Shown: positions 25,408-38,851 of the stretch, in pieces | Position numbering within the stretch: position 1 is the stretch's first letter | Layout: each line of letters begins with the position of its first letter | NCBI GenBank assembly: GCA_003640385.1 | Contig: RCAB01000353.1 | Coordinates: 1-64,000 of the forward strand | Direction: 5' to 3' | DNA: 64,000 nt | Source of the DNA: Setaria digitata | Lineage: Eukaryota > Nematoda > Chromadorea > Rhabditida > Setariidae | Made by a program: the position numbers and the translations under genes | Notes under the pieces: generated by a model | The model's database searches: none | The model's input: the letters and a program-made list of their open reading frames with translations, nothing else | What the model was told of the DNA's origin: nothing

Positions 25408-28011
25408 TTCTGACTTTCCTCTATTCTTTGAATTTGACCATTTATCCTTCTGAATCTTTGCACAAACTGTTTATATAAAGTTTGTTTGTTAATTTATTTA
25501 TTCTGATTTTCTAAATAAACAAAAATATTTCGGTGTAGAAATTGTAAACTGCCTAAAATTCAGCTACTGGTTTGTTGCGAAATAAGCTATTAATTTAATT
25601 AATGCATATAAATACAATGTTGCAAAATGCCAAATACTAAAAAATAATGAATTCAAATCGCTTTTGTAAACTTTATTATAAGTTTAAGTAAACTTGAAGT
25701 AATGTTAATTTTGATACAAACCTCATAACTTTTTCACTAAACTATATTATTCTAAGCTACTATCTCGATATCAAGATTAGACTCCAAGCTACTACCCTGA
25801 TATCACGATTACTCGGGAACATATTTTTTCTCCTTTTTTTTTTTTTTTTTTCTCTTGACTTTTGGAACACCAGTAAACAACTTTGATAATTATAATAAAT
25901 GACATACAAATGGATTCATTGTCCTATTTACGAGTTGTAGAACATATGCAAAAAATGCAACAATAGCAATTACATAAATCATTTGTTTTGTATACATCAA
26001 TTGTTTATCTTTCAATTTGTTTACAGTTTATGGTCAGTCACATTTATATTATCTTTCCTCATATTTTATTTAAATTTTAACCATGAAAAAATCTGCATAG
26101 AAATTAATCTGGATAAAATTCATGAAGCAATGAAATGACATAATACAGAAGCATGAAAATAATTGGCTAAGAAATTAACAAATTTAACAAAATAAGTTGA
26201 GTAAAAATTCAAAATTGACTGTACATTTGATTGATGACCAAATTGATATAAATTGATTAAACTGATATAAATACAAACTAACTACAGCTCCAACTTTTTT
26301 TACGAGAAATTTTATCATTTAAAGCGTATTTCAATTACAATTACCGCTGAAAGTAGCAAAAAAAATAAATAAATAAAAAGAATGGAAACGCAAGAAAAAA
26401 CCGAAATAGTAAATAGTTTGAAAAATTAATTTTTGCACAAAACTAATTATACCATTTCTTGGTTTTTATTTTTTTATTTTTAACTAAAGCACATTTAAAC
26501 GTAAACAACCATCTATTTACTAGAGATTTGTAAATAATGTGCAAATGCATTTTAAAGTTATGAAAATTAAGTGGCCAAAGTTTGAATGATGTGGAAGTTA
26601 GCAAATCAAGAAATGGTAATAATATCAAAAGTTTTTTTTTTTTTTTTTCGACAAAGAATTAGTTTAGAAAATAAAAGTACTAAGCATTTATGAAGAATGT
26701 ATAAAAAAAATTACTTAATTTTCTTCACAAATTGGAATTTGAGACTATTTTTTCCAATATTTATTTATTTATTTGTTTATTTTCACATATCAATTGCACT
26801 AATTCGGTTTAGCAAATATATTTTCCTCAAATTTTTTGCACAAAATATTTAGCAATAGAAATGAGATGAGATTACTTTTAATATCATTTACATCAAAAAT
26901 TTTGTAATCAATTATTGAATTGATTCAATTTGAGCAATAAATAAATAGCAAATGTAAAGCAGTGGAAATGGTTCTTTCCATAATTGATATTAATATTTTC
27001 TTCTCGTCCATTATGGTAATTAATTTTTCTGGGCAATAACGATGCATTATTTTAATGTATTCCTTCAATGCTGTTCTATTTTCTAAAATATATACCGAAG
27101 TTAAATTTTCAATTAAATGTCAAAATTAAACTTTATTGCACATTTTCAGGATGCATTATCATGCTATTGGGTCGTTCATTTTCAGTTAATGATTTTTAGA
27201 TTTGTAAAAATTGGTAATTATTTGCTCTAGGTATTTCTTATTATTTTTTTATTTTGTTTATTTTTGCTATTTGATTTATTGACTGAAACAAATACAGACA
27301 ATTTCAAATGCAATGAAAAAAAAAAAGCATATAATAGAGGTACATAGCTGTAATTAATATACAAACTACTAATCACAATTCATATGCAGGATGTGTTATA
27401 TTCTCTAATCAGTCAAAATTAATTAACGGACTAATAATTACTAAACTTGTTTAATTAGCTTTAAAAAAAAGCGCGTATAACGTATGCAAACAAATTAATA
27501 ATTACTGATTTGTTTCAGTTTTTTACTAATATATTAGAATCAAAATTTTATAAGAAAAATAATTGAGAAATAAAATCGCATAAATAATTTATTCGTTATC
27601 AATAAGTCATTACTGCAATATTGTTTGTTATGTTTTCTTTTCCGATCAAATGAATCGTTTTAGTATAAAGTAAATTTACTGGAAGAAATAAGTAATTAGT
27701 CATTGATAAACTGATAATTGCTTTATGCGTTTCATTAATAAAAATCTTTGTTTAATAAAAAAGAGGAATTACTTCTTATTAGCAAAAATATTTAGTGTAA
27801 ATTGGTTTTATTGAAAGAAAAAAAGTCACATAAGTAATTAATTAGTCATTAGTAAAAGTTGCTCGTCTTTATTCTTCATCACATTTAGAATTTTACATTT
27901 GAATACTATTGCTATTTTATCAAAGTGCATAAGATAATTCTAGGAATTTAGTGTAAGAAGAGTGATAATTAATGCTAAAATACTGTTTAAAGCCTTTAAA
28001 ATAACTATCGA
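25408..28011. other. Divergent intergenic region
   Basis: About 2.6 kb between a minus-strand orphan gene and the plus-strand DEG/ENaC gene. It is extremely AT-rich with many TTAATT and ATTTATTT words and no visible coding exons. It should contain both promoters. Confidence 0.5.
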
Positions 28012-31000
28012 ATGCAATATGAATGCTTTTATTTTGAGGTAAAATCCGCTATGCTTCAAAATTACGTCTCAGAATTACGTGTAAGTAGTAAACGGAAACG
28101 TGTACTGGGTGATTTTGCGGAAATAACGTCAGCACACGGTTGCATATTGGCAACTAAATCGCAGAATGCCTTTATGCGAGCACTTTGGATTATTGCTATA
28201 ATTACAGCATGGTTAGAAATAAAATTTATGTTTTGAAAAAAAATTTGTGAAAAAAAAATTAATTAATTAATTAATTCATTCATTCTTTGTATTTTGCAGG
28301 CTTGTTTGCACTTATCAGATTTGGATATCAGTTGATAAGTATTATCAATATCAAACAATAGTAACAATCCAGATAAAACATCTAACAAATGTTACTTTCC
28401 CAGCGATAACAATATGCAATTTAAATCCGATTCGTTCAAGTTGGCTAAAAAATAATTTTTCGAAAACAATTCTGGATGAAATTGTAAATACAGATGATGT
28501 AAGTATGGAAAAACAAACAAACAAACAAATAAACAATAAACAATATGAAATACAAATCTAATATTTTAATGCTCACAAATTCAACAGAAAAATGATAAAA
28601 TATTTGAACGGATAGAATTTTAAACTTATCAATACCAATCAAAATATTTTTTTAACACATAAATTTAGCTCGATAAATTTACGGAACAACAATGGGAAAA
28701 TTTTGGAAAACGTTATCGCCCAGCAAATTATATCACTCCCGAGATGCGTATCATTTATAAGCATCTTCGACTCATTTTCGAGAAAAATGTTCATTTCTTT
28801 TTGCATATCTAATAATAAAAGAAATGAAAAAATTGTTTTTAAAAAATTTTAATCAAATTTAGCCTAAACTTCATTTTGAAATTTTTATTTCAAATTTTCA
28901 TCCTTTTTTTTTTCATTTTAATTTCTTCTTATTTTGTAATCTATTTTAGATAAATTTATCAGTTGCCGGACATGATATTAATGATATGTTAATTGACTGC
29001 ACCTTTCAGTCAACTAAATGTACTTCAAAAAACTTCACCAGGTGATGCTACTACATCAAGAAAAGAATTTTTGATACTTATAATATTTATGCGTATATTT
29101 CACGCAATTCCAAACAATTTTTAGATTTTTATTTTTATTTGATAGCAAATTTTCTACCGTAATTATAGTATTTTTAATTATCAATGAATAACATAGGAAA
29201 AGAAATGATTAAGTTGTAAAACTAATAAATGATATTTCCAGATGGGAACACGGAACATACGGCAATTGCTATACATTTCTAGTAACTCGTCAGGAATACG
29301 TTGGTTTTCTAGGGCCACTATACGGTTTATCACTAACTTTGCATGTTGAAGATAAAGAATATCTTATCAGACATTCACAGGGTTCCGGCTTCAAAGTGCA
29401 TTTTCCGTTTTACTTTTCTTATATGCAGTAATTAGATTGCATTACTGCATCAAATTAATTAATATAGCATAGGGTAATACATGAGTAGTACTGATTTTCC
29501 AGGAATAAAATTTTCAGGTGGAAGTGCATCCCGCAGAATACATTCCTTTTCCAGAAGATAAAGGCTTCACCATATCACCTGGTATCCTGACATCTGTAGG
29601 TGTAAGTTGTTTGATTCTTAATACAGAAAGCTCATCGTATTTTTCATCTATTAAATTATAAATGGAAAATTTTAGCAAATTTTCAGCACTGAATTAACTT
29701 TAACTTCTTTTAAAAGCATTTAAAAATTATTTTAAGATTAAAAAAAAGCGAATTTCACGAATGCCACTGCCATACGATGGGACAGATTGTGGTGATCTTG
29801 GTGATATCATTAGATCTGATAGCTTATTGTTAGTGCAATTTTTTTCTGCAAATTTTTATAATAGGCAATGATTTAAAAATTGTCAATTGAAATTTATTTA
29901 AAAAATACAAATTAATGGCATTATGAAATTTTATTCAAAGCAAGAAAAAAGACATTGATTCAAGCAGAATATTTTTCTTTTTCTTTCATTTTTTTTTTCT
30001 TTTTTTTTTTTTTATGGATATTAAAAAATTTGCGTTTCAAATTTATTTTCAACAAACGAGAAATGAATGGGATAATTAACAGAACAGTTATTTGATAACC
30101 ATTGATTAATTCAAACATTATGCAATATATTTCATTAATTTCAATGCAAATGAATCAATTACATACATTAACATATTAAATAGATGAATTTTGTTATTGT
30201 TTCAGGATGAATGCATCATTATATCACAAAAGATAAGGATTTTTTTTTTGTTATTAAATAATTATGATACTTAAGCTTATGAGATACTTAAGCTCTGCAG
30301 AAAAAAAAAAAAACAATAGCGATATTTATCTGTATTTAAAGGGAACGGCTGATAGTATGATGCCAATTTATAAAAATTACACCCAAAATTTTCACCACTA
30401 GAATTCTTCTCAGAAAAGCATAACTTATTCACAATTTTTTTTTTTTTGCTTATTTTCTAAAAAAAAAAAAAATTTCAATCAGTTATTAGAATATTTGGCT
30501 TATTTTCTTTCTCAGCCAGATAATTACTGAAAATAATCAAAATACTAGGCTCAACGAAATCATGCACCATTTGCAGATACTACGGTGCGCTAAAAATTGC
30601 CGGATATAATGGACAAGTGAATTACACGACACAAGCCTGTATGAAATCCTGTTATCAGAAACGCTTAATTCAAGTGAGAATCAGGAAGAGAATTTCAAAA
30701 ATAACGAAATAGCTTCTTTTAATCTTAAAGTATATTTACTTTTAGTATATTTTAAAAGGAAAAAGAAAATTAATAAATAATAGAAATTAGAATTATTTAT
30801 TACAATCCGGATATATAAAAATTATGAAATAATTTCAAACAGGACTGTAATTGTGTTGATCCAAGCTTTGTCACACGAGATGATATTTATACTTTCTATA
30901 CGACAAATGATAACAAACCATCTGCATGTGATATGACACTTCAGATTTCATTTGAATGCGTCAGAAAGGTTATTTTTTTTTTTTTTTTTGCTAATCATTC

Positions 31001-31948
31001 TAACTTTAATTGGTAGAATATGATGAACATATAGCTTTGATGAAAGCAAAATATAAGTGCGCTTAATGGAAAAAAAAAAAAAAAAAAAGATTGTATCATT
31101 TAGAAAATCTCCTATGATACATTTTCATCTAATAATATTAATTAGAAAAAGAAAAAAAAAAAAAAAAAAGTGTAGATTATTTTCTGTAAACGATTCCATT
31201 AAAAGTCTCGAAAATAAAACTGGTGTTCATCCTAAGTAAAAGTGAAATGTTGTGAAAACTGAATAGGGACAAAATTAGGTTAATGAAGTGAAATTGTATG
31301 CGATGCTGAGATGAAATTTACGAAATTTCAAAAATTTAGTCATTAGAAAATTCAACCAGTAGCGGTTTCTGTGAGAAGCTATGTCCACAGTCATGCTATG
31401 AACAAGATTACATACCACGTGTGACTACATCATTATGGCCTCGTACAAGTTATTACAAGCGTGTCAAGGATCTCTGGAAGCGGCGCTTTCCATCACTTGA
31501 AACAATTCGCGAAGCACATGAAGCTAGAACTAATTTAGCAAAACTTGAAGTATATTATGAAGTAAGTGCAAGTTTGCAAAATCAGGATATATGAAAACTT
31601 AATGCTCGAAAAATCTTGTAGAACTTACATGCTATTAATTTCGGAAACTTTTGATTTTCGAATTATTAGATTTCGAATCATTTATGTATAATTTTGCGCC
31701 TGAAAGAACGTTATTTTTCTACTTAATTCATCTTTCGCTTTTGAAGGTAGGAATACTTTTAGCAATTGAATTACGAATCAGTAGTAGAATCACCATCACA
31801 GGACGTCTGGGATCTCCTGTCAAGCATCGGTGGTACTTTGGGTCTCTATGTTGGTATGTCTTTCTTGACACTTGGTGAATTTGCTGAATTATTTTTCAGA
31901 TGTGTCGCACTTCCCATACAAGATAGTCTACAGCAGCTAAGTTTTTGA
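28012..31948 (+). CDS. DEG/ENaC family sodium channel subunit
   Basis: Eleven plus-strand exons: 28012-28211, 28300-28498, 28669-28788, 28950-29041, 29242-29395, 29518-29601, 29737-29828, 30577-30673, 30843-30968, 31340-31561 and 31763-31948. They total 1,572 nt in frame, giving 523 residues. The N-terminus has the family gating motif in FAEITSAHGC (His-Gly about 42-43). TM1 is at about 55-75 and is followed by TFPAITICNLNPIR. The Cys-rich extracellular domain includes WEHGTYGNCYTF, RISRMPLPY, TTQACMKSCYQKRLIQDCNC and FCEKLCPQSCYEQDYIP. TM2 follows, containing SSIGGTLGLYVGMSFLTLGE, where Gly-Met-Ser at 493-495 occupies the G/S-x-S selectivity filter. The C-terminal tail is short (about 18 residues). 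Family members form trimeric amiloride-sensitive cation channels for touch, proton or peptide sensing; which one this is I cannot say. The start could instead be the ATG at 28051. Confidence 0.9.
28257..28276. repeat. (AATT)n microsatellite
   Basis: Five AATT units in the first DEG/ENaC intron, about 24 bp upstream of the exon 2 acceptor. Confidence 0.85.
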
Positions 31949-32484
31949 GTCGAACGATTACATAAATTACGAATCACGATTATGTAAATTAAAAAAAGTT
32001 ATATAAATTCCCATGTTTCTGTAAGAGATCTGCATAAAAATCCTGAGCTTATATCAAGTTACATCCAATTTTATTAGCACAGTTACGTCAAATAATAACA
32101 ATAGCAAGAGGATGGGATGAGCAGAAAGATTATTGCCTTATTAATTATCCCACTTTATGCTTTCTGACAGTGTAGTAAGCAAAATGTTTCAATGTATGGA
32201 AGGTTTAAAGGCGGATCACACGAGGGGTAAAGATGGTCTTTTCTATTCTGCTGGCCTATCAGAAAAAAACCACATCGGTTCCTAAATCGTGGAGAGAATT
32301 CGACAGTGAGACAAACCTTGATCAAAAGCATAGAGATTAGGACAAAAAATATATTTTAGCATGGCAGCAACAATAACAAACACTAAATATCAAAACTTGT
32401 GAATTTTACAAAAAATTTCAAAAGTCGAAGATCAATTGTAAGTTAAATACAGACTATCTTTCCGTACCAACTAGCAGCCGCAAT
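31949..32484. other. Convergent 3' spacer
   Basis: About 540 bp between the stop codons of the DEG/ENaC gene and the CHERP gene. It holds both 3' UTRs. No further gene is visible. Confidence 0.6.
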
Positions 32485-35400
32485 CTAATCAAAACCTCGT
32501 TTATTCCTACTCTTGTGATAACCGCTCATTTGCTTCCGGTATTCCTCATACATATCTGGTTTTGAACCAATGCCACGAAACTGATCTATTGGATCACGAA
32601 CCTCACCACCAGATATAGGTTCTTCAATACCCTTAAAACAAGCTTATTTAAAATGAAAAGAAGAATTATAGGAAATTTCAAAAACAAGGAAAAAAAAAGA
32701 AAGAAAAACGCCCATATCAATTTACCTGTCTTTCAGCACCTAAGCCACCACCTTGCCAACCCATTTTTGCCAGTAGCTGTGCTCCTTTATTCGCAGAACT
32801 TAAACGAGGTGGAGGTCCGGATGGTGGAATGCTAAAATACAATTAGTGAAACTACAAGTGCTTATAAGTCGAAAATATGAAGTAATTTGACGAAGCTTCG
32901 AAGCTATTCCGTAAACTACGAACAGCTTCGTATTTATGATATGAAGAGAACGAAGCATTTACAATTTTGGAGTAGGACTTCGGCTTCCAATTTGCTTCGA
33001 ATTCCCGAAAGATGGCCGTGTGTCAGGAGAAGCGCTTCGTGAGTCAGAACGTCTCCGTCGTCTTGTCGAATCTGATCGAGATCTACTACGTCGATGCCTA
33101 TATTATAGTATGAATTAAAAAAAGATGTTGTTAATTAAAAATTCGAAAAAAAAAAAGGAAAAATGAATTGTGAAAAGAAGAAAAAAGAAACAGTTTTACG
33201 GTTACCTCGAATTTGAACGTGACCGAGACCGAGACCGGGAGCTAATACTCGCACTCGATCTCGAATGACTACTTCTTGAACGCCTTCTCCTTGACCTATC
33301 ACTTGAATAGGAACTCGACCGACTGGATGATGAGTCAGATGAACTTGATCGATGACGGCTTCTGAAGAGTTATTCACACAATATATAAGGAAAAGGATAG
33401 TTAGGGAACAGAATCAAGAATAAGAGAAACATAAATAAAAAAAGTGTTTAAAAAACTATTTGTTCATGCCTATGAAAAAATATACGCTTTATTCCATCTG
33501 ATTATTGCTTATTCAATTCAAAGCTTTTTCATCAAGATATTTTGATAAGAAAGGAAAGTGTGCAGGAAATAATCACCAGGCACTAAAAAGCAAATAAACA
33601 AGGTTTCGAGAAGTCTAAATATATATATAAAGTCACAATACGAACAGATGGACATATACCTGGACGAAGAATGTCTATAATCTCGCTTTTCATCTTTTTT
33701 TTCGTCATCTTCTTCTATATAGACATTTTCAATTGCATCTTCTAAAGTCTTTCCATCTGCTTTCAACTGCTCCTCCACTTTTTTCTTTATTTCATTTTTC
33801 TTTGCATAATATTCGAATAGACCATGCCGTTCCCAACCATCTCTAAACAAAGTCAAAAAATTAAAAAATTCAATAAACTGAATAACTCAAACATGTTAAT
33901 GGTAATAAATTTACGAACAGCTAGTGCCCAAACTGTCACATCCTACTTTCAAGAAAAAGTTTATTCATGCCCATGTAGTTTAAAAGCTAGGACTGTAAGA
34001 TTTTAATTTGGACAGATGCAGATAGGATCTGCATCTCGCGTGAGAACTAATGCTGAGGGAAGCTATTCAAAACATGATTTATCGTTATGAATTCTAAGCA
34101 AACAGAAAGTTCGACTTAACTCATAAAAAAATTCATCACTATATCACATAAGTATAGGAACATTACGAAAACTCGCAATATTTTGTGATAATAAAGCCAT
34201 TTGTGGGATTGGAGAATATTCAGAATTTTTGTAAAAATATTGGTTTAAAGAAAAAAACATACGTATCTCTCTGATTTTCTAAACTTTGTGGGGCATAGAA
34301 AGCATCCATGGCGCGCAAGAGTCGCTCAGTTGGAGGAATTGGGGGTGGAAGACGTAATTTTGATACCACAACAGGTTTGTACTGTAAAAAAAAAAAAAAA
34401 AACAGTTATCAATTAGATAAGAAGAGGTAAGAAACCACCTAAAGACTTACTCCGGAGAAATGGATTATTCATTTCATCCTTTTATTTTTGTTTCTTATAT
34501 TATTAAAATGTTTTAAAATATCAATATCATTTTGACTAATTCGAAAGGCATTAAAGACGGGAATTGAAAACGTCACCAGTACATCTTCCATTTCAATGAG
34601 CGGCATCATCATGCCAGCGGGTAACTCGTAGTAAGGAACACTTGGAATTAACGCGCTGTCATCGAACATCTGGATTAAACAGTTACGATGATAATTTGAA
34701 CAAACAAATAAAACTTTTTAATGTCGTCAACAAAAGACACTTAGTGTTTATATCATATTCTTTCCATTACTTGTACTATTTTCAGTGCTATTTATGCTAT
34801 TTTCAGATTTACATAGTGCAATATAAGATATCTGTTTCCAGTCAAATACATAACAGATAATGCAGTATAAACAGGTACAACATCTTAGTTAATATAAGTA
34901 AATTACATCACACTTACATTCTGAGGTGGAGGTCCGAAAATAGGACCTTGTGAAGGACCACGAAATGGTGGACGAGCAGCTTGAATTTCATTCTCAGTTT
35001 TACGATTTTTATTATGTAGACCACCACTAAAATCGTCTTCATCATAAATAACATATGAAGGATCATCTTCGTCGGGTCGGGCATGATATATATCTGAAAC
35101 TTAGGAATACTTAGCATTGCTGAACATCAATACTTTCTATTTGACATGACCACTTCACAACAGAAATAGGCAGCCATTATCAAGATATAAGGAAGCTGCT
35201 GACCCACTGATTATCCAATAGATGGTTCAGAGGTTTCTTTGACTACTTAAAATGTATACTTACCTTAAAGGAACCCATCCAGTACATAATGGACAAGTTG
35301 TTCAACTTAAATGCATTCATGTTACGAGCAATAAAATGAAAGTATTTTTAACTTTATCTCTACTTACCTTTGGGTGATGGGACATTAGTATGCGGTGGTG

Positions 35401-35681
35401 GAGCAGTGAAAAAACGGCCGTAATCATTTTCTGGAGGTACACTGGCAAAATTATTTTGCGCAGGCGGCGGTCCTGCAATTTTTTGATCAAAGCGTGACCG
35501 CCGTTCACGACGATTCAATGGTGAGGGTCCTTCAGGTGCTGCTGCTGGTGGCGGTGGCGGCATCGCTGGTCCTGATACAGGTGGAGGCATATCTAAAAAA
35601 GTTCCTTTAACAGTTGGAGATAAATTTCGGATTATATACATTGCTTCAACATGATCGAACTCAGAATTCGTCCATAAATTG

Positions 35682-35713
<32 letters not shown>

Positions 35714-38429
35714 AAAGGAAAAAAGGAAAAGAAACCTGGCTATATTAACCCGCATTACAGCTCTTTTTAAGGACTAATATCTTGTTCAACACAAGTTAAT
35801 GCAATAATTTTTTTTTTTTTTTGATATTTTACAATTCAAACCATACTCTGTTTCATTCTTTCAGCTTCGATCTGTTGCTGAAGGAGAGCAATTTGTGTCC
35901 TACAGTGCAATGCAAATTCTTGATGTTGCTGCTCATAACCTTTATATGTCGCCAATAACTGCGCATGGATTTCCGCTGCTTTCTTTGCATATTCCGCTTG
36001 TTGTGCATTTTTCCAGTTCTGGTATAACAGCAGTGGATTACGTAATTGCTGAAAATAATTAATTACAACCGTAATTTTCTGCAATGTCTGACAAATACCA
36101 TCGCAATATGCCAATATGTTCACTAATTCGTTCATACCATTAACTCTTTCTTAAGGTAATCTTCATATTATCTCATCGCTTTATTAACCACCTATACACT
36201 GCTATTTATATTTAGATATTTAATACTCCGACATTTATTTCCTCTAAGAAATCGACATGATAGAAAAAGATGGAACCAATCAAGAACAATCAAGTGCAAA
36301 ACATACTTTATAACAACCATCGTCAAAATATTTATGACCCTCCCAAACACCAATCAATTTCTCCAACTTTTCATTCACAATCGCTTCCTTAACACCTTGG
36401 GCTGTGAAAGCATAGAGTTGGGGTACATAACGCGAAAGCATCTGTCGGATTGCATCTAACTTTTTGCGTTGACTAAATGATATGAATAGAGAGTAATAAA
36501 CAGTTCTTTTTTTTTTCGAAAAAAGTCTGATTATGTTAAATAAACTCTAGAGAAGCTATGCCCTACTAAACGAGTAGAAAGGTATCATAAATTTACAAGA
36601 ACTCAAGCACGTGAAAAATCGAGCCATTTTAAAGTAAACAAATTCAAATATAGATATTTAATAGTAAATAATTCTCACCAGTGATGAGCCCAGTCATTTA
36701 TTAAGTACAAAATATGAAGTTTAAATTGTTCGGTGGCGCGTGGCTCTTTCACTCGATAAAGAAGATACATCAATATTGCTTCACGAAGGCGATCGGTTGT
36801 ACATTTCTCGAATATCCACTTCTTGCTATTCTAAAAAATTTAGTAATATGAAGAAACTTTAATGAAAACTGCTCAAGATTTGCTAAGAAATATGGAAATG
36901 ACAAAAGAACAAACAATCGAGATACTCCATAAAAATAAAAAGATTTTTTGAAAAACAGCAACTGAAATTTCGTAACAAGAAAATAAATATAACCCACCGA
37001 AATGACATCTTTACTACAATGGCCACTAAGCTGATCAAGCATTTTCGACAGAGGTTCAACATCCAGAGAAACTTGTTCACATATCGATGCTATTTTGTCT
37101 GCTTCAGCCTTTTCGATTGCTATAACGAGCTGGGCCTAAATCCAAGGATAAAACAAATTTCAACAAAATTTAGGTTAGATAAGAAATACAAATTGAAGCC
37201 AGTAATGCTTTTTATCCTGAGAGGACAATTAATCAGCACACAATAGTTAAGAGAAGTATATGAGTAAGAATAATGTTTAAAATTTTTATAATTCTTATAG
37301 AAATTTCATCAAGAGCAAATACTACCTCTTTTTGCAATTCAATAGACTCAAATTGAGCTCTTAGATTAGCTTCGCTATCCGCAATCTGCTGATTGAACGT
37401 CGCGATTTGAGCTAAAGCTGCATTCGCATCAAACTGTGGCACCTGCATAGCTGGAGGGGGAGCTAAACCAGCGGGCGAATTTCCATCATTCACTGAAACC
37501 AAACAACAAGACTGTTTAATTTAAAGTGAAAAAAAGCAAGTGAAGTTTACAAAAATGTTGTTTAATATGAAGTAAAAAAAGCAAGTGATGTTTACAAAAA
37601 GTCAAATAATAAAAATTCCAGTAAACAATGCAAGAAAGATGGTGATTATCCCAACAGCTATGGAGCTCAGAATCAGATTTTGAGTGACGAGATCCCAGAA
37701 CCTTAATCTGTAACTCACATTTCAAAAAGCAAATAATGAATCGATCTGAATTATAATCTAAATTTATAACGTAACAAAAAAAGTAAAGAATCATTATATC
37801 TGCATTTCGCTTTCTAAACTTGGTTGTACTCTTTAATTTGCTGCATAACAGCAAATGTGCATAAAAATGTGGGAAGTCTCGTCTCTTTACTGCTAATATT
37901 ATAATGTCAATTAGAAGGCATACTTAAACTGCGAATATTACAACTACTGATTGGTATAAGGTTATAATTTCACTTAATGTCATCCCTAGTTTAATATGAA
38001 GATTTGTAATCATGGAAATCTCCCTTACATTTCTGTATTTCTTGCACCACTCGGAAACGATAATAATCCGCGAATTCGCCACCGTACAAGAAAGCAAAAC
38101 GTGGATCACCATACTGCTTGGCTCTTGTACGCTCCTCAAATTCCAATCCATTTTTTGCTACAAATTCTGCCAAACGATCAATGACATTTCGAGAATCTTC
38201 ATCTTCTAAATTGGAAATGAGACAAAATATGTTAACATTCCAATAGTCTTTGTTTTTCAAAATTTTCTCTAAGATAAAAATTAGTACTCTTAAAAATTCA
38301 AAAATTTTAAATATTAAATTTGTATCACTGCCTACTTTTCACAAAATTCTACTGAAAAGTGTTGTAAAATGTTAACTTACCTGGTGCCCGAGGTACCGAT
38401 GTTGAGCCTAACGATGGTGCACCAAGCAT
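32485..38429 (-). CDS. CHERP: CHERP-like SURP/CID/G-patch splicing factor
   Basis: About 16 minus-strand exons encode roughly 800 residues. Exon 1 (38429-38381) reads MLGAPSLGSTSVPRAP. Exon 2 (38205-38029) is a SURP module, RNVIDRLAEFVAKNG with FLYGGEFADYYRF. A CID-like domain follows at about 37.1-36.3 kb, with FKLHILYLINDWAHHW. Next come a Gln-rich coiled coil (36051-35843), a proline-rich part (35595-35367), then SALIPSVPYYELPAGMMMPL and LRLPPPIPPTERLLRAMDAF, which are near-diagnostic of CHERP. Arg-Ser repeats lie at 33.4-32.9 kb. A G-patch, NKGAQLLAKMGWQGGGLGA, precedes the stop at 32485. CHERP is a nuclear component of the U2 snRNP-associated machinery and influences alternative splicing. 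The ATG lies 41 nt after a TTTGCAG acceptor. The gene is divergent from cct-4. Confidence 0.9.
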
Positions 38430-38851
38430 TTCATAGAAAACTATCGTCCTGTTGAGGGCAGTAATGGAACCTGCAAATACAGGAAATAAAGCAATTCTGC
38501 GATAGAAACTCACCCCACCACTCCTACACAATGGTACCAACAGCTCTTTAAATATTATGGCCGAGCCGTTAAATTATTTGCTCTGGCCGTTAAATTGCTA
38601 ACACACTTGGCCGAACCAGGTTTTGTGCGGAATACTAGGAGGTATGAAGATTAGCTTGAGGTTAGCGGTTGAAAGGTGGTGAGGCTCTGAGAGTTCAGGG
38701 TTAGGGATCTCCCGGTAGGTTCGTGAAAAATAACGATACAATTTTGTGCTGTAACAATAATATACTGGTATGGTAGTGGTAGTGATTTTACTGGAATTAA
38801 GATACAAAGTTCCCTATACCGTTCTCGTGCGTGTATCACTATCTTCAAATA
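38430..38851. promoter_or_regulatory. Shared CHERP/cct-4 divergent promoter region
   Basis: The 422 bp between the two start codons of head-to-head genes. It is less AT-rich than the surroundings, with a direct pair of GGCCGAGCCGTTAAATT- and GGCCGTTAAATT-like words at about 38560-38596 and a related GGCCGAACC at about 38611. It includes the CHERP 5' leader and its probable trans-splice acceptor at about 38471. No canonical core-promoter motif was assigned. Confidence 0.55.
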
